A DNA stretch of 64,000 nt from Rhodoferax sp. TH121 (GCF_002251855.1 NZ_NOXW01000022.1:1-64000), one strand, 5' to 3'; shown: positions 1-8,968, numbered from the stretch's first letter. Made by a program: numbers and translations. Notes: generated by a model not told the origin, from the sequence alone.

Positions 1-503
1 ACTCCGGGGTCTATGTCGTGGGCAAGGGAGGAACTGGAGGATATGGGGGTGTTACAAATCAAGGGTACGCATCGGCAGGCGGTGGCGGAGCTGGGGGACC
101 AGCTGTGCGAGTACAACGTGCAGTCTCTGTGATCAATAACGGGACTATCGGTGGCGGTGGCGGGGGAGGCGGTGGTTCTGCACACCCTGGTGGGAACTAC
201 GACGGTGGCGGTGGCGGTGGTGGAGGCGCCGGTTTAGGCGATGGCGGCTCAGGACGATACCCTGGGAATAGCGGACAAATAGGGACACCTGGCGCCGGTC
301 TTAGCAGAGGCTGGTATAGCGGCTCGGGCGGTCGGCTTGGAGCTTCTGGCACATCAGGCTCTACGCTTGATTTTCCACCGGCTGACGGATTCAACGGGTT
401 TTATCTAGCTGGTGGCGTCGGAGGATCGGGAGGAGCCGCGGTAGTAGGTAACTCATTTGTGACGTGGACGACAACTGGAACCCGCCTGGGAGCATTGCAA
501 TGA
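1..503 (+). CDS. Glycine-rich tail/surface protein, 3' part only
   Basis: The reading frame is open to the window edge, so this is the C-terminal part (about 167 residues) of a longer protein. It is very rich in glycine, with runs of six or more Gly, and ends in a short TWTTTGTRLG segment. That ending resembles the C-termini of phage tail-tip and tail-fibre proteins; this is a family-level impression, not a firm match. The stop TGA overlaps the ATG of the following Rhs gene (ATGA), so the two are probably translated together. The role is unknown. A surface or tail-like component delivered or assembled with the Rhs protein is an inference from the coupling. Confidence 0.6.
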   Translation, partial: SGVYVVGKGGTGGYGGVTNQGYASAGGGGAGGPAVRVQRAVSVINNGTIGGGGGGGGGSAHPGGNYDGGGGGGGGAGLGDGGSGRYPGNSGQIGTPGAGLSRGWYSGSGGRLGASGTSGSTLDFPPADGFNGFYLAGGVGGSGGAAVVGNSFVTWTTTGTRLGALQ

Positions 504-3259
504 ACAAGAAGAGCAACATCAAGCGCAACACACTGGCCCTGCTGGGCACGCTGAGTTTGACCGTGGGTCTAGCGGGGGCCCAAACGCAAAGCCAAACGAC
601 AGTCTTTGTGAAGAACGCCCAAGGCCAAATGGCCAGCGTAACCGACGCCATGGGCAACAAGGTGGACTACCGCTACGACGCAGCGGGCAACCTGATTCAG
701 ACCAATGCAGCAGGCTCCATCACAACCCTGCAGTACGACCAGCGTGGCAACAAGATCGCCATGCAAGACCCCGTCATGGGATCGTGGACCTACGGCTACA
801 ACGCCTTTGGAGAGTTGGTCACCCAACGCGACAGCCTGAACCAGAACACCACACTGGCCTACGACGTCCTGGGGCGCATGACCAAGCGCACAGAGCCGGA
901 CCTGGTGAGTGACTGGAGCTATGACAAGAAATTCGATGGCACCGCCTGCGGCAAGGGGATCGGCAAACTCTGCGAAGCCAAGACCGACAACAACTACAAG
1001 CGAGTCCACACCTACGACAGCCTGGGGCGTCCCAGCAGCACGGCCACCGTACTGGACAACGTAGCAAGCCCAGAGATCGTCTCGGAAACCTTTGATGCCA
1101 ACACCGGGCGAGTCGCCACCAAGACCTGGCCCACCGGCTACCAAGTCAGCTACAGCTACAGCGCCTTGGGATACCTGACGGCCGTCACCGGCGGAGGCAG
1201 CAACGGATTCAGCCAGACCACCAATTACCAAATCCAGGGCATGACCCCCAATGGGCAGATCACCCAGTACCGCAGTGGCAACAACGTCACCGTTGTTAAA
1301 ACCTACGATCCTTTGGTAGAGCGTCAGACCGGCCAGATCGCTACCACTGACGGCCAGACTGCCGGCAACGTCATGAACCAAGCCTACCGCTTCAATGCGC
1401 TGGGCAACCTGCTCGCTCGCCTGGACAACACCCCAGGCGTAGGCACCCAAGAGAGCTTCAGCTATGACAGCCTGAACCGACTCACTACTGCCTCCATCCT
1501 GGGTGGTGCGGTAAGCCCGCCCACCACCACGGAAGTCATGTACGACCAACGTGGCAACATTGCTTACAAAAGTGATGTAGGCCGTTACTGGTACGACGCA
1601 GCCCGCCCCAACCGCATGACCCAGGTCACCCTGGAGACTGCGGCTGGTGCCACGGTGGCCCTGACAGGCACCCGAGCCTTGAGCTACGCCTTTGATGATG
1701 ACAGCGTCAACGCCCAAAGCCTCAACGGCACCACGGTGGGCAACGGCAACCTGCAGTACACCGTCAGTCAAGACACTGCCAACAGCCGTCACACCGTGCG
1801 CACGGAAATCTACACCAGCTACAACATGCCTGGGCGAATCACCTACGGCAACTTCGTGACCAACACCAGCAACACGTCGGACCGGGTGCTGGACTTTGTG
1901 TACGGGCCTGAGCATCAGCGCATCCGGCAAACCGTTGCCCTGTCCGGCAACGGCACCAGCAGCTACTTCTCCGGCAACACGTGGTACTTGAACGGAGAAG
2001 ACAACCTGGGGCTCACCTATGAGAAAGAGGTACGAGCCAACGGCACCACCGAGCACAAGCACTACCTGAGTGCCCAAGGCGTGACGTTTGCGCTGTTTAC
2101 CAGCCGCACCGGAACGTTGAACGGACTACCTGCAACGACCACAAGCTACTTCCACCAGGACCAGATGAGCAGTATCTCGACCATCACGGACGAGACAGGG
2201 GCGGTGACGGAACGTCTGGCCTACGACCCCTGGGGCAAGCGCAGGTTCATCAGCACGACACCTGGGCTAATGGACACGTTGGACGCCATCGTGGGGCAGA
2301 AGACGGATCGTGGCTACACGATGCATGAGCATCTGGATGAGGTGGGCGTGATCCACATGAATGGACGGGTCTATGACCCGCTCATGGCGAGATTCATGTC
2401 TGCGGATCCGATCATCCAATCGCCTGATGACCTCAGGTCATTCAACAGGTACTCCTACGTATGGAACAACCCTATGCGGATGTTTGATCCTACAGGGTTC
2501 TTCAGTTGGAGTGTTGGCGGGCCCAATTCACCCAGCAGTAGCGATGGTGGTGGTTATGGGTACACAAGCAATGGAGTGTCAACCACTTATGGCTGCTCCG
2601 CCTGTGGCACCTCTACCTCAACGCCCCCAGCTGGTTGGAGTAGTGGTGGGGGATCTGGCGGACACACAGCCTATTTCTCACAGGTCGACGAAAATGGAAA
2701 TCCACTAGGGACCAATCCGCTGGCCCAAGAAGCTCCAAAGATGGTAGCGATGAGCGCTCTGACATTGGGATCTGGTGTCGCGGGAATTTATGGGATAGGG
2801 CAGTTAGGACTTGGTTTGTGGGGCTTAACCGAAGCAGCCGAAACAGGCCTACCTCCAGTGATTTTGCCGCCAGGCATTAAGCCATTTCGCACTCCTCCTC
2901 GAGTTGCAGATAGAGTGGAAATGTCATCAGGGCAAGTGCTAGATCGAGCAATTGCGTCAGGTCCTGAGCGCGTCGCAGGTTTTGAGATAGACGGCGCAAA
3001 ACAGATGGTTGAGGCTACGTTGCAACGCGATGTATTGCGCATAGCTACGGAGGCAGGCCCTGGCATGGGGAGCATTAAAGCTCTAATACGGGGGTTAGAG
3101 AAGGATGCCTTATCAGCTGGGGCCAATGCTCTACGTGTTGTTGGGCACGAGATCCAAAACAACACTTGGTTTAGAAACTCTAGTCTGGCAGAAAAGCTGG
3201 GGTATCAGTTCAACAAGCTATCTGAAACAACGTTTGAAATAGTTAAGGAACTCAAATGA
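500..3259 (+). CDS. Rhs/YD-repeat polymorphic toxin
   Basis: This is a 919-residue Rhs protein. The ATG at 500 is chosen over an in-frame ATG at 464 because it overlaps the upstream stop and starts a signal-peptide-like segment (basic NKKSNIKRN, then hydrophobic LALLGTLSLTVGLAGA). YD repeats such as YDAAGNL, YDQRGN and YDSLNRL run through about residues 60-600. The Rhs core hallmark (GRVYDPLMARFMSADP, then RYSYVWNNP and DPTG) lies around 620-663. After it the sequence changes to a variable tip of about 255 residues with noticeably more AT-rich codons, as expected for an exchanged toxin domain. The last 70 residues (GMGSIKALI ... AEKLGYQF) look like the motif A/B region of a GNAT acetyltransferase; this is tentative. 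Family knowledge: the Rhs core forms a shell around a C-terminal toxin. Confidence 0.9.
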   Translation: MNKKSNIKRNTLALLGTLSLTVGLAGAQTQSQTTVFVKNAQGQMASVTDAMGNKVDYRYDAAGNLIQTNAAGSITTLQYDQRGNKIAMQDPVMGSWTYGYNAFGELVTQRDSLNQNTTLAYDVLGRMTKRTEPDLVSDWSYDKKFDGTACGKGIGKLCEAKTDNNYKRVHTYDSLGRPSSTATVLDNVASPEIVSETFDANTGRVATKTWPTGYQVSYSYSALGYLTAVTGGGSNGFSQTTNYQIQGMTPNGQITQYRSGNNVTVVKTYDPLVERQTGQIATTDGQTAGNVMNQAYRFNALGNLLARLDNTPGVGTQESFSYDSLNRLTTASILGGAVSPPTTTEVMYDQRGNIAYKSDVGRYWYDAARPNRMTQVTLETAAGATVALTGTRALSYAFDDDSVNAQSLNGTTVGNGNLQYTVSQDTANSRHTVRTEIYTSYNMPGRITYGNFVTNTSNTSDRVLDFVYGPEHQRIRQTVALSGNGTSSYFSGNTWYLNGEDNLGLTYEKEVRANGTTEHKHYLSAQGVTFALFTSRTGTLNGLPATTTSYFHQDQMSSISTITDETGAVTERLAYDPWGKRRFISTTPGLMDTLDAIVGQKTDRGYTMHEHLDEVGVIHMNGRVYDPLMARFMSADPIIQSPDDLRSFNRYSYVWNNPMRMFDPTGFFSWSVGGPNSPSSSDGGGYGYTSNGVSTTYGCSACGTSTSTPPAGWSSGGGSGGHTAYFSQVDENGNPLGTNPLAQEAPKMVAMSALTLGSGVAGIYGIGQLGLGLWGLTEAAETGLPPVILPPGIKPFRTPPRVADRVEMSSGQVLDRAIASGPERVAGFEIDGAKQMVEATLQRDVLRIATEAGPGMGSIKALIRGLEKDALSAGANALRVVGHEIQNNTWFRNSSLAEKLGYQFNKLSETTFEIVKELK

Positions 3260-3693
3260 TTGATCGTGATCATCTAGTTCGAATATTTCGTCGAACCATT
3301 ATTTCAACTGAGTTTACGCGGCCATATTTAGACTGGGACGAAAATACAAGAGCAAAATTTCAGGAATTAATCCAGTTAAACGATCTAGCAAAATCGGCTG
3401 TCATTCTTTATTTTAAGAAGATTGATCAATGGCTTTTGCTGACCACTAAAGATTTGTACTTCAAATCTCCGGATAAACCCATTGATCATGTTTTGGTAGA
3501 TGAAGTAGTGTCAGCACGAATTGACCTCCGCATAAATAAGGAGAATGGATTCTCCCAAGGAAAGGGCTTCAGCATCATCACTTTATCGATGATTGATGGG
3601 CATCCTTGGAATATAAATATTGAGCACGGATCTGCGACAGAAGGCGTACTTAGAGTTTTGACCGAAATGATTCGAAATCGTCCAGTTGCATGA
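3256..3693 (+). CDS. Probable immunity protein for the Rhs toxin
   Basis: A 145-residue cytoplasmic-looking protein with no signal peptide. Its ATG overlaps the Rhs stop codon (ATGA), the usual position of a cognate immunity gene. The middle of the protein (WLLLTTKDLYF, then alternating beta-like segments and a C-terminal helix ending LRVLTEMIRNR) has the pattern of a PH-like fold (LT-x-x-R/K-L-Y/I-F). No named immunity family is recognised. The gene is AT-rich like the Rhs tip, suggesting the two arrived together. The immunity role is inferred from position; the fold guess is weak. Confidence 0.6.
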   Translation: MIDRDHLVRIFRRTIISTEFTRPYLDWDENTRAKFQELIQLNDLAKSAVILYFKKIDQWLLLTTKDLYFKSPDKPIDHVLVDEVVSARIDLRINKENGFSQGKGFSIITLSMIDGHPWNINIEHGSATEGVLRVLTEMIRNRPVA

Positions 3694-3759
3694 GCAATCA
3701 AGGTGTTGCAGCCGACCGAAAACTGACCATCTGGGGGTGCAGCGTAAAACTTGGACTGG

Positions 3760-4210
3760 TTAAGTGACGATCCCAAGGCTTGCCCGGTACTCGATAGGGC
3801 TAAGTGACCCTAAGGATGCTTGATCCTCTTCTCGTTGTACCAGCGGATATAGGCGTCCACTGTCTGGATGAATTGGTCAACAGAAACATCCTGCCAGTTC
3901 CGAGGATAGAACATCTCTGTCTTCAATCGACCAAAGAAGCCCTCACAGGCCGCATTGTCTGGCGAACAACCTTTGCGTGACATCGAACGGATTAACTTGG
4001 CGTTGTGTAATCTTTGCAACCACCCTGGCCAACGATAGTGGGCTCCACGGTCGGAATGAATTACAGGTTTCATTTCACTGGTGGCTACCGTCTCAATCGC
4101 GGCGTCCAGCATCGTACGGGAACAAATGTCCATGCGCGAGATTTCCAATCCTAACCAATACCACGTAAAGCAGTAAATGACCAGCGATGGAATAACTTTG
4201 CTCGACAGTC
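3760..4210 (-). pseudogene. IS3-family (IS150-like) transposase OrfB remnant
   Basis: The fragment carries the second half of an IS3 OrfB integrase core: HSDRG with the second catalytic Asp, then SRKGCSPDNAACEGFFGRLK with the catalytic Glu, then RWYNEKRIK. Reading upstream of a TTG at 4148 in the same frame gives a recognisable stretch (LVIYCFTWYWLG) back to about 4210, where similarity stops at an in-frame stop, so the 5' half is gone. At the 3' end, one missing base near 3820 puts KHP-stop in place of the normal tail. The expected ending (SLGSLSPIEYRASLGIVT-stop, stop at 3760-3762) is intact in the next frame. The sequence at about 3731-3758 (CTGGGGGTGCAGCGTAAAACTTGGACT) resembles an IS3-type terminal repeat. 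The copy is non-functional. Confidence 0.8.
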
Positions 4211-4368
4211 AAGTGCAAGACCTTGTGAGTGCAATGGCGGCGTTTGCACCACCGGCGGCGGGGTAGACCACAGCCTATGCAAAAACACTTATTCAGAAAC
4301 CAGTTTATTTAACCCCGGACTCCAAACCAAAGTGCTACTGAAAATGGGGGACGTCGCCTGGGTACCAA
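4211..4368. other. Gap between IS remnant and tnsC; no gene
   Basis: No credible coding sequence is seen. This is where one end of the Tn7-like element might lie. Two AAACCA-containing stretches (AAACCAGTTTATTTAA near 4297 and AAACCAAAGTGCTACTG near 4326) could be weak TnsB-site candidates. I could not find a matching inverted copy elsewhere in the window, so the transposon end is not established. Confidence 0.3.
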
Positions 4369-5703
4369 CTACAAGTCACGAAGGCTTGCCGCATTGGTCC
4401 TCAGTGTTTCGGCATCGGGACGAGCGCGGCGCGGCAACTTCACTACGGTGCTTGATTCACCCGTGTGATGGGTCCGGTTGACAGGTTTATTGGTTTTTCT
4501 CTCTTGTCCCGACGTAGCGGCTCGCTGAATTTCTTCGGTGAGTCGCAGATCTCTTCTTTGCCTCATTTCCTCTGTGAGCTTGGGGTGGAGTCTGTCGGGC
4601 TGCCCAATGGGGCACCAAAGGTCATTTCGCTTATTGTCTACTTGGCGCCCCAGAATGAGCTGTTGGGTAACAATTTCAATATCGATACGATGCGCAAAAA
4701 ACAAATGCGATCGATAGGCCGATTGAATGTGCTCCATGTTGACTGTGAAGCGGCCGTCGTTTGTTTGGCTACGTGCTATGCGATACCCCTCAACTAGTAA
4801 CCCTACCGCCGCGCGTTTGATGCCTGCACAGTAGCGGTGAAACTGGGGGGCATCAGTTTTCGGATTAATTCGGAAAATTTCCGGCGACACAGCAATCAAG
4901 GCCGCCAGCGTATCGCTCCAGTCGTCACTTTCCGGGGTATCCGGCGACAGGATCATCAGATCTGCCAGTAGCCGGTCACGATCTTCTTGTGGACGTCGCA
5001 ATAGGCGATGCAGCAGGCTGTGGTTGGCAACATACACGGTTGGCAGTCCGCAGTACCCCATTGAAAGTAACGTCTGTGTGATTCTCGTGTTGGCCGATGC
5101 GCTTGCTGTCAGAAACTGAAACTCGTCCGCAAGCAACAACGCCACTCCATCGCGATACGCACGCTTGCGTGCCGTCTTGAGCTGATCCCCTAGCGAACCC
5201 TCGGAGCCGCCCAGTGGAGCAAGCATATCTTTCAGTGAAGAACGGACCTGTACGTCAACCCTCCACAAGGATCGCATGGGGAACTTGGATGACTCGGGTG
5301 GACATGCGACGTATCCATCCGACGGAAGAACACGCTCCAAGGCACTCGCGAGGCAGGATTTTCCGACACCTGCCAGTCCGGTGATGCAAGCCGGTGATGC
5401 GAACTGGGGGAGTGGGGAGTCTTGCCGGTAGACATTGCCTGTAAAACTCTGGATGTCCGGATAGAGTTGCAGGCAATGCCCGTAGGCCCGACTGACCAAT
5501 TGATGCAGGATATCCACGATCTGTGTCGTGGGATGGAAGACCAGCTGCATTGCGTCGGTCAGAGCCCGGCAAGCTGAGTCAGTAGGTAGTTCGTGGAGGG
5601 CTGACAAAGGTACTGCTGATCGCAATGCTCGTCGTTTGATTTCCTCTTTGTCCAGGACAGGCAGAAACCGATCAATCCATGGAGATGTTGTTGTGCCGGT
5701 CAT
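4369..5703 (-). CDS. tnsC: TnsC-like AAA+ transposition regulator
   Basis: A 444-residue ATPase. Walker A is GLAGVGKS at 109-116 and Walker B is ALLLADEF at 188-195, followed by a typical AAA+ lid region and a basic, probably disordered C-terminus (KLPRRARPD). In the Tn7/Tn5053 family TnsC/TniB polymerises on DNA with ATP and links the target selector (TniQ/TnsD) to the TnsA-TnsB transposase. It is the last gene of a minus-strand tnsA-tnsB-tnsC operon, and its ATG overlaps the tnsB stop (ATGA). The family call rests on motif and context; the exact Tn7 subgroup is not determined. Confidence 0.88.
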   Translation of the reverse strand: MTGTTTSPWIDRFLPVLDKEEIKRRALRSAVPLSALHELPTDSACRALTDAMQLVFHPTTQIVDILHQLVSRAYGHCLQLYPDIQSFTGNVYRQDSPLPQFASPACITGLAGVGKSCLASALERVLPSDGYVACPPESSKFPMRSLWRVDVQVRSSLKDMLAPLGGSEGSLGDQLKTARKRAYRDGVALLLADEFQFLTASASANTRITQTLLSMGYCGLPTVYVANHSLLHRLLRRPQEDRDRLLADLMILSPDTPESDDWSDTLAALIAVSPEIFRINPKTDAPQFHRYCAGIKRAAVGLLVEGYRIARSQTNDGRFTVNMEHIQSAYRSHLFFAHRIDIEIVTQQLILGRQVDNKRNDLWCPIGQPDRLHPKLTEEMRQRRDLRLTEEIQRAATSGQERKTNKPVNRTHHTGESSTVVKLPRRARPDAETLRTNAASLRDL

Positions 5704-7724
5704 GCGCGTTTTTTCCCAGAAAGATATTGACTTGCTTCTTCATATTCGCGCTGGGCGATGGCATTCTTCTTGGGCTTGCCTGTGCGCAGCTTCGCGGCAT
5801 CCCAGGGTTTTCCGACATCGGCCTCAAAGGCCTGCATGGTGCCAGTCGTTACCGCATGCTGGTGAGGTCTAAACGCTGAATCAACGTCTCTTCGTACATC
5901 GTCCCACTGCTCCAATTCCTTGTGCGACAGATAAAGCAGTCCCTCGTCGTCACGCAGTCGGAGCTTGGCGTCAAGCATGAATAGCTGTCCTTCGTGCTCA
6001 ACCCAGATATGGCGCACGGCCATCTCCAGCATGTAGCCTTGGATTGTTACGGTCGTTGAGGCGCGCTTAAGCTTGTCGAACAGACCGGTCTCGCGAAACT
6101 CTTTGGATTCGAAGCGCTGCCCCAGAAGCCAAACCCCTTTTTCGTTGACGGTCAGCTCAATGGGAGTCAAGAAAGCTCGTACCGCATCCGCAATAGGCAT
6201 TGGAAGCGAGTCATTGCGAAAACGGCCGTCGTAGTAGTTCCACAGACTGATCGGATCGGGCGGGACGTAGGCCAGGTCTCCAATCGGTTGGAAACGCGCA
6301 GACATATCCGCCGTGCGGTTGTAGTTCAGGAGGCGGTAGATCTCTTGCTTGGCCAGCTCCACAGGATTGAGATCACTTTGGCGGTACGTAGGTGCACCTT
6401 CAATTTTGATGTCGCGCGGATGAGAGGACTCGACCGTTGCTTTGGACTGGGCCGTCCAGGAAGGAGCTGTTTCTCCAATGGGGAGTTTGTTAAGTAGATC
6501 TTTCTGCAGTTTCTTGGATGCGCCTGGGCCGCGGTCCAAAGTCATAAAGCCGGGCACACCTTCATTGGGCCAATGCTTTTTCTCAATGGATATGCCGAAG
6601 AGCGAACAGAAGAAATCCTTGGGTACGGCCATGCAGAACAGCATCGCTCGGTAAGCTGAATTGCGCTCAGCGCCAAACGAGAAACCAATACCGAGTTTGA
6701 GTCCGCTGAGCACATCCCGCGCAATGACGACCGACAACGCCGGTAGTGTGCTCCCTTCAATGAAGCCTTTGGGCCGTTCATCGGTGTTGTAGGCATCGGC
6801 TTCCACTCGCTCGACTAGATTTGCAACCGCCTCTGAAAAAGCGCCCTTGCTGGCGACTTTGCGATTGCGATGACGGATCTGGCCATACAGACTCAACTGA
6901 ATGGCGTCCAGACCGAATTTTTGCAAGACACGGTAGCGAAACTGCCAATAGCTGGGGAACGGCTTGCCCTCGGGCTGAATAAAGTCCTCGGTTCCAAAGG
7001 CCGTTGTCATCGGCCGGCACTTGAACTCGTTCTTCATGGTTCGCCGATAGATGTCTTGCATGGTGCGCTTTGGCGCGCTGTGCTTCAACCACCCTTGGAT
7101 GCAGGCATCCACTACGTCATGGCGACACCCAAAACCATAGTGCTTGCCGAATTTCCTGTTCTCGCGCCCTTGCTTGGAGTCAGGGAAGGCGAACCGGTCG
7201 TGATGTCCGGCGTTGAGAAACGGCGGCAGAAGTACCCAGGAATCTCGTCCGAAACATAGGTAGGTGTAGAACCAGAGGCGGTACCGTGTCTCGTTTTGAG
7301 TAGGCTTGCAATTGCGTGCGAGGGTGTTGAGCAGGCGGTCCGGTTTAACGGCATCCAGGATGGTTTCCCATTGCTCGAGTGCAGGCGCGAGCAGCAAAAG
7401 ACGATCTTCGACGCGTGATGTATGTGACTTCTTCGCACGGGGCCGCAAAACATCGATCTGAGTCAGGTCGACGCCCTCCAGCGGCGATAGCCAAGGAGGA
7501 AGCGAAGCCTGCGAAGGACACGCTACAAGCTGGCCACCGTCTATGGCGTCTTCGAAGGCTCCTTGGGGCAGGATTAGCAGCTCAGCCTTTGCTTGGTGCT
7601 TTCGATCGCCAGCAAAGCGTAACAGCATGATTCTGTTCTTGCGGCTGCGTAAGAAGTGGTAGGTCTCACCTGCACGGAGGGTACCCCATCCCTGAGGGGC
7701 CATCAGTTGGTTGCCGCAGTGCAT
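5700..7724 (-). CDS. tnsB: TnsB-like DDE transposase
   Basis: About 674 residues in the Mu/Tn7 DDE integrase family. The ATG at 7724 is preferred because it overlaps the tnsA stop as TGATG; a GTG lies one codon earlier. An N-terminal region of about 290 residues should bind transposon ends. The RNase H-like core shows the triad as D (VEADAYNTDERP, about 310), D (FMTLDRGPGA, about 397) and E (ATVESSHPR, about 432), with spacing normal for TnsB. A Mu-C-like beta-barrel domain and a basic tail (TGKPKKNA ... SGKKRA), likely to contact TnsC, follow. Family role: cuts and joins the 3' ends of the element. The triad is complete, so the gene looks functional. Confidence 0.9.
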   Translation of the reverse strand: MHCGNQLMAPQGWGTLRAGETYHFLRSRKNRIMLLRFAGDRKHQAKAELLILPQGAFEDAIDGGQLVACPSQASLPPWLSPLEGVDLTQIDVLRPRAKKSHTSRVEDRLLLLAPALEQWETILDAVKPDRLLNTLARNCKPTQNETRYRLWFYTYLCFGRDSWVLLPPFLNAGHHDRFAFPDSKQGRENRKFGKHYGFGCRHDVVDACIQGWLKHSAPKRTMQDIYRRTMKNEFKCRPMTTAFGTEDFIQPEGKPFPSYWQFRYRVLQKFGLDAIQLSLYGQIRHRNRKVASKGAFSEAVANLVERVEADAYNTDERPKGFIEGSTLPALSVVIARDVLSGLKLGIGFSFGAERNSAYRAMLFCMAVPKDFFCSLFGISIEKKHWPNEGVPGFMTLDRGPGASKKLQKDLLNKLPIGETAPSWTAQSKATVESSHPRDIKIEGAPTYRQSDLNPVELAKQEIYRLLNYNRTADMSARFQPIGDLAYVPPDPISLWNYYDGRFRNDSLPMPIADAVRAFLTPIELTVNEKGVWLLGQRFESKEFRETGLFDKLKRASTTVTIQGYMLEMAVRHIWVEHEGQLFMLDAKLRLRDDEGLLYLSHKELEQWDDVRRDVDSAFRPHQHAVTTGTMQAFEADVGKPWDAAKLRTGKPKKNAIAQREYEEASQYLSGKKRA

Positions 7725-8704
7725 CACTTGCGTCCAAACCAGGGGCCATAGACTTCGAGAACATCGGCGGTCTCTGGCCGCAACGGGCGGTCAATCAGTA
7801 CTGGTTTGAAAAGGTCGCAGCGAATCTCGCGCTTCCAAATCGCCTGCCACAGGTAGGTTCGGCATTGATGCACAGTGAAACGGTCACGTGCCACGCATAA
7901 GGAAATCACCTCCAAAGGCGAAATGCCGTTCGCAAGCACGGTCGCGAAACGCTCCTTTAGCTCAGCGCATTGAGCGGGACTGAGATCCAGTGGTGTCTTG
8001 TGGTGCAAAAAGAGCTGGGTCAGGTTGGCAACCACATGCGAGTCCAACTGTTCGAGTGCCAGATGTTCAGTTCGAATACCCGCGTCAACGTAGTACACCC
8101 GTTCCATTTCGTTGCGCGGCAACTCTGACACTTCGTCTTGTGCGAGACGTCGCTTGCTGTTCAGGGCGCCAGGACGCTTGAAGGCCTGGATTTGATCTTT
8201 GATGTTCCAGTTGATGCAGTAGGGCACTTCCCCAGGGGGTAGCATGTAGAGCAACAAGTCCCCCACATAGGGAAAGACGAATACACGTGGATTCTGTGGA
8301 TCAGCTGGCGAAGTCTCCGTTACCAACGGAAGCAGATGGCTGTATCCAAGTCGCTCCGCCACATCAATCATCCCTTTGATCGGCGGTAAGTCAAAACTCT
8401 CCACTTCAGGCCAACCGGTCAGTGGATGCAGACGTGGCTCCGCAGAGAGCATCTTTTGTTCGTGGATCTCTTTGACATAGGGGTGGTAGAGCGCCAGCAA
8501 GGCAAACGCGCGTTCAGCTGGGGACAGCAAATGCATGTTGCGTCCACCAAGCTTCTGCGGCGTGAGAATGGATGCCCTAGATAGGTTGGGGGCCTCCTTG
8601 GGAGTGGCTTCAATGGACGCTTGGTAGGCCGCCCTCCATTGCTTCTCTTGCTGACGCTTGTAGATGAGCATGAGGCGGGCAAATGTTGGGCGATTTAATG
8701 CCAT
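7724..8704 (-). CDS. tnsA: TnsA-like endonuclease
   Basis: A 326-residue protein with the restriction-enzyme-like TnsA fold. The N-terminal domain has the TnsA signature SPAERAFALL ... VKEIHEQ. Candidate catalytic residues are E64, D149 (YVGDLLLY) and K169 (CINWNIKDQ), matching the E-D-K set of Tn7 TnsA. The C-terminal part is helical, as in the TnsC-binding domain. In Tn7, TnsA cuts the 5' strands so that, with TnsB, the element moves by cut-and-paste. A strong ribosome binding site (AGGAGG, 5 bases before ATG) supports the start. It is the first gene of the tnsABC operon and is overlapped at its start by a 41-codon upstream ORF. Confidence 0.88.
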   Translation of the reverse strand: MALNRPTFARLMLIYKRQQEKQWRAAYQASIEATPKEAPNLSRASILTPQKLGGRNMHLLSPAERAFALLALYHPYVKEIHEQKMLSAEPRLHPLTGWPEVESFDLPPIKGMIDVAERLGYSHLLPLVTETSPADPQNPRVFVFPYVGDLLLYMLPPGEVPYCINWNIKDQIQAFKRPGALNSKRRLAQDEVSELPRNEMERVYYVDAGIRTEHLALEQLDSHVVANLTQLFLHHKTPLDLSPAQCAELKERFATVLANGISPLEVISLCVARDRFTVHQCRTYLWQAIWKREIRCDLFKPVLIDRPLRPETADVLEVYGPWFGRK

Positions 8705-8820
8705 AGCCGCCTCCTGGCAGTGGCAAACGGGACACCAAGGGGCGTGATTTCAGGCGCTGGAAGTTGGCGGAATGCCGCTAATCGGACATGGCCACTCCAA
8801 ATGAGGCGTAACAAACACAT
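8695..8820 (-). CDS. 41-residue upstream ORF overlapping tnsA start
   Basis: An ATG at 8820, preceded by AAGGAG at a spacing of 6, opens a 41-residue frame (MCLLRLIWSG ... RRRLW H). Its TAA lies inside the tnsA start, overlapping it by 10 bases (ATGGCATTAA). The peptide is basic and hydrophobic at its N-terminus and matches nothing I recognise. The arrangement suggests translational coupling that could limit or time TnsA synthesis. It could equally be a chance frame in the leader; the good ribosome binding site is the main support. Confidence 0.4.
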   Translation of the reverse strand: MCLLRLIWSGHVRLAAFRQLPAPEITPLGVPFATARRRLWH

Positions 8821-8844
8821 GAGTATCTCCTTGCAGACCGACAG

Positions 8845-8860
8845 GTCTCCTATAAGAGAC
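8845..8860. promoter_or_regulatory. Near-palindrome upstream of tnsA, candidate operator
   Basis: GTCTCCTATAAGAGAC is a 16-base near-perfect palindrome about 25 bases upstream of the leader ORF. Its core TCCTATAAG recurs as the complement CTTATAGGA or TTTATAGGA in the divergent control region at 9305-9313 and 9334-9342. It is a plausible binding site for one of the two neighbouring helix-turn-helix proteins. Confidence 0.45.
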
Positions 8861-8968
8861 TCAGGCCAATCGGTTGCGGGTTTCAGTAGACAAAAGCATT
8901 GACAGCCCTACCGAATTTGGAGATACTTCAGGTACCAAGTGAAAGTATTTCTTACTCCGGTAAGAGCG

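Noticed and set aside
569-2077. A 502-codon open frame antisense to the Rhs gene
   Set aside because: It mirrors the codon pattern of the Rhs gene, has a low-complexity Val/Gly/Ala product and no domain; the Rhs frame is clearly real.
4211-4368. Right or left end of the Tn7-like element
   Set aside because: AAACCA-type sub-repeats are present, but I found no matching inverted end on the other side and no target duplication, so no end is claimed.
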